A stretch of DNA of 64,000 nt from Fallopia convolvulus. Taxonomy: Eukaryota; Streptophyta; Magnoliopsida; Caryophyllales; Polygonaceae. Location of the stretch: the NCBI GenBank assembly GCA_964016875.1, contig OZ024735.1, positions 9,967,338-10,031,337 on the forward strand. The letters run 5' to 3'. Made by a program: the position numbers and the translations under genes. The notes beneath the pieces are model-generated. The model was not told the origin of the DNA, did no database searches, and saw only the letters and a list, made by a program, of their open reading frames with translations. Below, piece after piece: positions 58,401 to 64,000 of this stretch. The stretch's first letter is position 1. Each line of letters opens with the position of its first letter.

Positions 58401-61400
58401 AATTTATGCTTTTATTCGATCGGTCTTGATTTTGTAGTGCAGAATGTGCTTATTGGCTTGATACTATCCTCATTCTTTATGCTTATGCCTAGATATCTTT
58501 AAAGTTCACTTGGCTTTTCTCCTTTTGCCTTTAAAAATTGACTTATGATCTAACATTACACGCCAAGTGTTCGATGAAATGTCCATCTAAATTTCACTCC
58601 TAAATTTGGCATTCGGTTTCTAGGTTTGAATTTATGACTTCATTCGATCGGTCTTGATTTTGTGGTGCCGAATGTGCTTATTGGCTTGAAACTATCGTGA
58701 TTCTTTATGCTTATGCCTAAATGTCTTTAAAGTTAACTTGGCTTTTCTCCTTTTGCCTTCTAAAATTTACTTGTGATCTAACATTACACGCCAAGTGTTG
58801 GATGAAATGTCCATTTAAATGTCACTCCTAAAAGTGGCATTCGGTTTCTAGGTTCGAATTTATGCTTTAATTCGATCGGTCTTGATTTTGTAGTGCAGAA
58901 TGTGCTTATTGTCTTGATACTATCCTCATTCTTTATGCTTATGCCTAGATGTCTTTAAAGTTCACTTGGCTTTTCTCCTTTTGCCTTTAAAAATTGACTT
59001 GTGATCTAACATTACACGCCAAGTGTTCGATGAAATGTCCATCTAAATTTCACTTCTTAAATTTGGCATTCGGTTTCTAGGTTTGAATTTATGATTTTAT
59101 TCGATCGGTCTTGATTTTTTGGTGCAGAATGTGCTTATTGGCTTGAAACTATCCTCATTCTTTATGCTTATGCCTAGATGTCTTTAAAGTTCACTTGTTT
59201 TTTCTCCTTTTGCATCTAAAATGACTTGTGATCTAACATTGCACGCCAAGTGTTCGATGAAATGTCCATGTAAATTTCACTCCTAAATGTGACATTCGGT
59301 TTCTAGGTTCGAATTTATGCTTTTATTCGATCGGTCTTGATTTTGTAGTGATGAATGTGCTTATTGTCTTGATAGCCTCATTCTTTATGCTTATGCCTAG
59401 ATGTCTTTAAAGTTAACTTGGCTTTTCTCCTTTTGCCTTAAAAATTGACTTGTGATCTAACATTGCACGCCAAGTGTTCGATGAAATGTCCATGTAAATT
59501 TCGCTCCTAAATGTGGCATTAGGTTTCTAGGTTCGAATTTATGTTTTTATTCGATCGGTCTTGATTTTGTAGTGCAGAATGTGCTTATTGGCTTGATACT
59601 ATCCTCATTCTTTATGCTTATGCCTAGATATCTTTAAAGTTCACTTGGCTTTTCTCCTTTTGCCTTTAAAAATTGACTTATGATCTAACATTACACGCCA
59701 AGTGTTCGATGAAATGTCCATGTAAATGTCACTCCTAATTGTGGCATTCGGTTTCTAGGTTCAAATTTATGTTTTTATTCGATCGGTCTTGATTTTGTGG
59801 TGCAGAATGTTCTTATTTGCTTGATACTATCCTTATTCTTTATGCTTATGACTAGATGTCTTTAAAGTTCACTTGTTTTTCTCCTTTTTCCTTTAAAAAT
59901 TGACTTGTGATCTAACATTACACGCCAAGTGTTCGATGAAATATCCATGTAAATGTCACTCCTAAATGTGGCATTCGGTTTCTAGGTTCGAATTTATGCT
60001 TTTATTCGACTGGTCTTTATTTTATAGTGTAGAATGTGCATATTTGCTTGATACTATTCTCATTCTTTATGCTTATGCCTAGATGTCTTTAAAATTCACT
60101 TGTTTTTCTCCTTTTGCCTTTAAAAATTTACTTGTGATCTAACATTACATGCCAAGTGTTCGATGAAATATCCATGTAAATTTCACTCCTAAATGTGGCA
60201 TTCAGTTTCTAGGTTTGAATTTATGCTTTTATTCGACTGGTCTTTATTTTATAGTGCAGAATGTGCTTATTTGCTTGATACTATCCTCATTCTTTATGCT
60301 TATGCCCAGATGTCTTTAAAGTTAACTTGGCTTTTCTCCTTTTGCCTTTTAAAATTTACTTGTGATCTAACATTACACGCCAAGTGTTGGATGAAATGTC
60401 CATGTAAATGTCACTCCTAAATGTGGCATTCGGTTTCTAGGTTCGAATTTATGCTTTTATTCGATCGGTCATGATTTTGTGGTGTAGAATGTGCTTATTG
60501 GCTTGAAACTATCGTGATTGTTTATGCTTATGCCTAAATGTCTTTAAAGTTCACTTGTTTTTCTCCTTTTGCCTTTAAAATGACTTGTGATCTAACATTG
60601 CACGCCAATTGTTCGATGAAATGTCCATGTAAGTTTCACTCCTAAATGTGGCATTCTGTTTCTAGGTTCGAATTTATGCTTTTATACTACTGGTCTTGAT
60701 TTTATAGTGCAGAATGTGCTTATTTGCTTGATACTATTCTCATTCTTTATGCTTATGCCTAGATGTCTTTAAAGTTCAGTTGTTTTTTCTCCTTTTGCCT
60801 TTAAAAAATGGACTTGTGATCTAACATTACACGCCAAGTGTTCGATGAAATGTCCATTTAAATGTCACTGCTAAATGTGGCATTCAGTTTCTAGGTTCGA
60901 ATTTATGCTTTAATTCGATCGGTCTTGATTTTGTAGTGCAGAATGTGCTTATTGTCTTGATACTATCCTCATTCTTTATGCTTATTCCTAGATGTCTTTA
61001 AAGTTTACTTGGCTTTTCTCCTTTTGCCTTTAAAAATTTACTTGTGATCTAACATTACACGTCAAGTGTTCGATGAAATGTCCATCTAAATTTCACTCCT
61101 AAATTTGGCATTCGGTTTCTAGGTTTGAATTTATGATTTTATTCGATCGGTCTTGATTTTGTGGTGCAGAATGTGCTTATTGGCTTGAAACTATCCTGAT
61201 TCTTTATGCTTATGCCTAAATGTCTTTAAAGTTCAATTGTTTTTCTCCTTTTGCCTTTAAAATGACTTGTGATCTAACATTGCACGCAAAGTGTTCTATG
61301 AAATGTCCATGTAAATTTCACTACTAAATGTGGCATTCGGTTTCTAGGTTCGAATTTATGCTTTTATTCGACTTGTCTTTATTTTATAGTGCAGAATGTG

Positions 61401-63134
61401 CTTATTTGCTTGATACTATCCTCATTCTTTATGTGTATGCCTAGATGTCCTTAAAGTTCACTTGTTTTTCTTCTTTTGCCTTTAAAAATTGACTTGTGAC
61501 CTAACATTACACGCCAAGTGTTCAATGAAATGTTCATGTAAATGTCACTCGTAAATGTGGCATTCGGTTTCTAGGTTCGAATTTATGCTTTTATTAAATC
61601 GGTCTTGATTTTGTAGTGCAAAATGTGCGTATTGGCTTGATACTAACTTCATTCTTTATGTTTATGCCTAGATGTCTTCAAAGTTCACTTGGCTTTTCTC
61701 CTTTTGCCTTTAAAATGACTTGTGATCTAACATTGCATGCCAATTGTTCGATGAAATGTCCATGTAAATTTCACTCCTAAATGTGGCATTCGGTTTCTAG
61801 GGTCGAATTTATGCTTTGATACTACTGGTCTTGATGTTATAGTGCAGAATGTGCTTATTTGCTTGATACTATCCTCATTCTTTATGCTTATGCCTAGATG
61901 TCTTTAAAGTTCACTTGTTTTTTCTCCCTTTGCCTTTAAAAATTGACTTGTGATCTAACATTACACGCCAAGTGTTCGATGAAATGTCCATGTAAATGTC
62001 ACTCCTAATTGTGGCATTCGGTTTCTAGGTTCGAATTTATGCTTTTATTCGATCGGTCTTGATTTTGCAGTGCAAAATGTGCTTATTGGCTTGATACTAT
62101 CCTCATTCTTTATGCTTATGCCTAGATGTCTTTAAAGTTCACTTGGTTTTTCTCCTTTTTCCTTTAAAAATTGACTTGTGATCTAACATTACACGCCAAG
62201 TGTTCGATGAAATGTCCATTCAAATGTCACTCCTATACGTGGCATTCGGTTTCTAGATTCGAATTTATGCTTTTATTCGATCGGTCTTTATTTTGTAGTG
62301 CAAAATGTGCTTATTGGCTTGATACTATCCTGATTCTTTATGCTTATGCCTAGATATCTTTAAAGTTCACTTGGCTTTTCTCCTTTTGCCTTTAAAAATT
62401 GACTTGTGATCTAACATTACACGCCAAGTGTTCGATGAAATGTCCATTCAAATGTCACTCCTATACGTGGCATTCGGTTTCTAGATTCGAATTTATGCTT
62501 TTATTCGATCGGTCTTTATTTTGTAGTGCAAAATGTGCTTATTGGCTTGATACTATCCTGATTCTTTATGCTTATGCCTAGATATCTTTAAAGTTCGCTT
62601 GGCTTTTCTCCTTTTGCCTTTAAAAATTGATTTGTGATCTAACATTACCCGCTAATTGTTCGATGAAATGTCCATGTAAATGTCACTCCTAAGTGTGACA
62701 TTCGGTTTCTAGGTTCGAATTTATGCTTTTTTTCGATCGGTCTTGATTTTGTGGTGCAGAATGTGCTTATTGGCTTGAAACTATCCTGATTCTTTATGCT
62801 TATGCCTAAATGTCTTTAAAGTTCAATTGTTTTTTCTCTTTTTGCCTTTAAAATGACTTGTGATCTAACATTGCACGCAAAGTGCTCGATGAAATGTCCA
62901 TGTAAATTTCACTCCTAAATGTGGTATTCGGTTTCTAGGTTCGAATTTATGCTTTTATTCGACTGGTCCTTATTTTATAGTGCAAAATGTGCTTATTTGC
63001 TTGATACTTTCCTCATTCTGTATGCTTATGCCTAGATGTCCTTAAAGTTCACTTGTTTTTTCTCCCTTTGCCTTTAAAAATGACTTGTGATCTAACATTA
63101 CACGCCAAGTGTTCGATGAAATGTCCATGTAAAT
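55467..63134. repeat. Large higher-order unit, copy 2 (7.7 kb)
   Basis: Second copy of 46518-54638, two monomers shorter, otherwise with scattered point differences by eye. It contains the duplicated pair of monomers with CTATACGTGG near 62230 and 62458, matching 53737 and 53965 in copy 1. Confidence 0.85.
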
Positions 63135-63739
63135 GTCACTCCTAAATGTGGCATTCGGTTTCTAGGTTCGAATTTATGCTTTTATTCGATCGGTCTTTAT
63201 TTTGGAGTGAAAAATGTGCTTATTGGCTTGATACTATCCTCATTCTTTATGCTTATGCAAAGTTCACTTGGCTTTTCTCCTTTTTCCTTTAAAAATTGAC
63301 TTGTGATCTAACATTACACGCCAAGTGTTCGATGAAATGTCCATGTAAATATCACTCCTAAATGTGGCATTCGGTTTCTAGGTTCGAATTTATGCTTTTA
63401 TTCGATCGGTCTTGATTTTGTAGTGCAGAATGTGCTTATAGTCTTGATACTATCCTCATTCTTTATGCTTATGCCTAGATGTCTTTAAAGTTCACTTGGC
63501 TTTTCTCCTTTTGCCTTTAAAAATTGACTAGTGATCTAACATTACACGCCAAGTGTTCGATGAAATGTCCATGTAAATGTCACTCCTAATTGTGGCATTC
63601 GGTTTCTAGGTTCGAATTTATGCTTTTATTCGATCGGTCTTGATTTTGCAGTGCAAAATGTGCTTATTGGCTTGATACTATCCTCATTCTTTATGCTTAT
63701 GCCTAGATGTCTTTAAAGTTCACTTGGCTTTTCTCCTTT

Positions 63740-64000
63740 TTCCTTTTAAAATTTACTTGTGATCTAACATTACATGCCAAGTGTTGGATGAAATGTCCAT
63801 GTAAATGTCACTCCTAAATGTGGCATTCGGTTTCTAGGTCCGAATTTATGCTTTTATTCGATCGTTCTTGATTTTGTAGTGCAGAATGTGCTTATTGGCT
63901 TGATACTATCCTCATTCTTTATGCTTATGCCTAGATATCTTTAAAGTTCACTTGGCTTTTCTCCTTTTTCCTTTAAAAATTGACTTATGATTTAACATTA
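63740..64000. repeat. Start of a third partial copy of the large unit
   Basis: ACATGCCAAGTGTTGGATG followed by GTCCGAATTT at 63838 and ATCGTTCTTG reproduces the order seen at 48991 and 57713. It runs off the window edge. The offset from copy 2 is 6125 bp, so this copy starts inside the unit rather than at its beginning. Confidence 0.65.

Larger units (their letters stand above)
45679..64000. repeat. 228-bp satellite array, right arm
   Basis: About 80 further monomers of the same family, same orientation and same period continue immediately after the retrotransposon and run off the window end. The first bases complete the monomer that is interrupted on the left side, so this is one array split by an insertion. 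No gene is visible. Most of the arm consists of two copies of a block of more than 7.6 kb. Confidence 0.97.

Noticed and set aside
1..64000. Telomere repeats, rDNA, 5S genes, tRNA genes or a CENP-B box
   Set aside because: I looked for TTTAGGG runs, rRNA-like and tRNA-like segments and a CENP-B-type motif and saw none that I could support.

Overview
The window is plant nuclear DNA made of two things only: a very large satellite array and one LTR retrotransposon inserted in it. I see no ordinary host gene, rRNA, tRNA or CRISPR array. A plant is indicated by the retrotransposon: a Ty1/copia element of Sirevirus type, primed by plant initiator tRNA-Met, with an extra ORF after pol that resembles the 'putative plant transposon protein' family. 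The species cannot be named from the sequence.

Layout. Bases 1-34776 and 45679-64000 are one head-to-tail array of an AT-rich monomer of about 228 bp, roughly 230 copies in total. Monomers differ by point changes and small indels. The same variant monomers recur in the same order, so the array is organised in higher-order repeats at many nested scales: dimer (456 bp), trimer (680 bp), hexamer (1363 bp), nonamer (2046 bp), about 20-22 monomers (4.5-5.0 kb) and about 37-39 monomers (8.5-8.9 kb). Some blocks recur 17-23 kb apart in permuted order, as expected from repeated unequal exchange.

Bases 34777-45678 (10,902 bp) are the retrotransposon, read on the minus strand. It has two 1057-bp LTRs (TGTTGG...CCAACA) that differ at only four positions, a perfect 5-bp target duplication (CTAGA), a 15-nt primer site and a purine-rich primer tract. 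From its 5' end on the minus strand it carries: gag (44569 to 43082, with the same frame open again to 42629 after an in-frame TAG and holding a second zinc knuckle); pol (42615 to 39274: protease, integrase, reverse transcriptase, RNase H, with all catalytic motifs visible); a 0.6-kb spacer; and a third, env-position ORF (38524 to 36239) broken by an in-frame TAA. Gag and pol together would supply particle, protease, integrase and reverse transcriptase. The third ORF has no proven role. The element looks very young but probably not autonomous in its present form, because gag and the third ORF each carry a premature stop and the gag-pol junction has no simple frameshift solution.

The most interesting points are the multi-scale higher-order structure of the array, the broken but otherwise well-preserved gag and third ORF, the closed gag-pol junction, and a striking excess of the GTTCCC/GGGAAC word across the whole element, including hairpins in the LTR.
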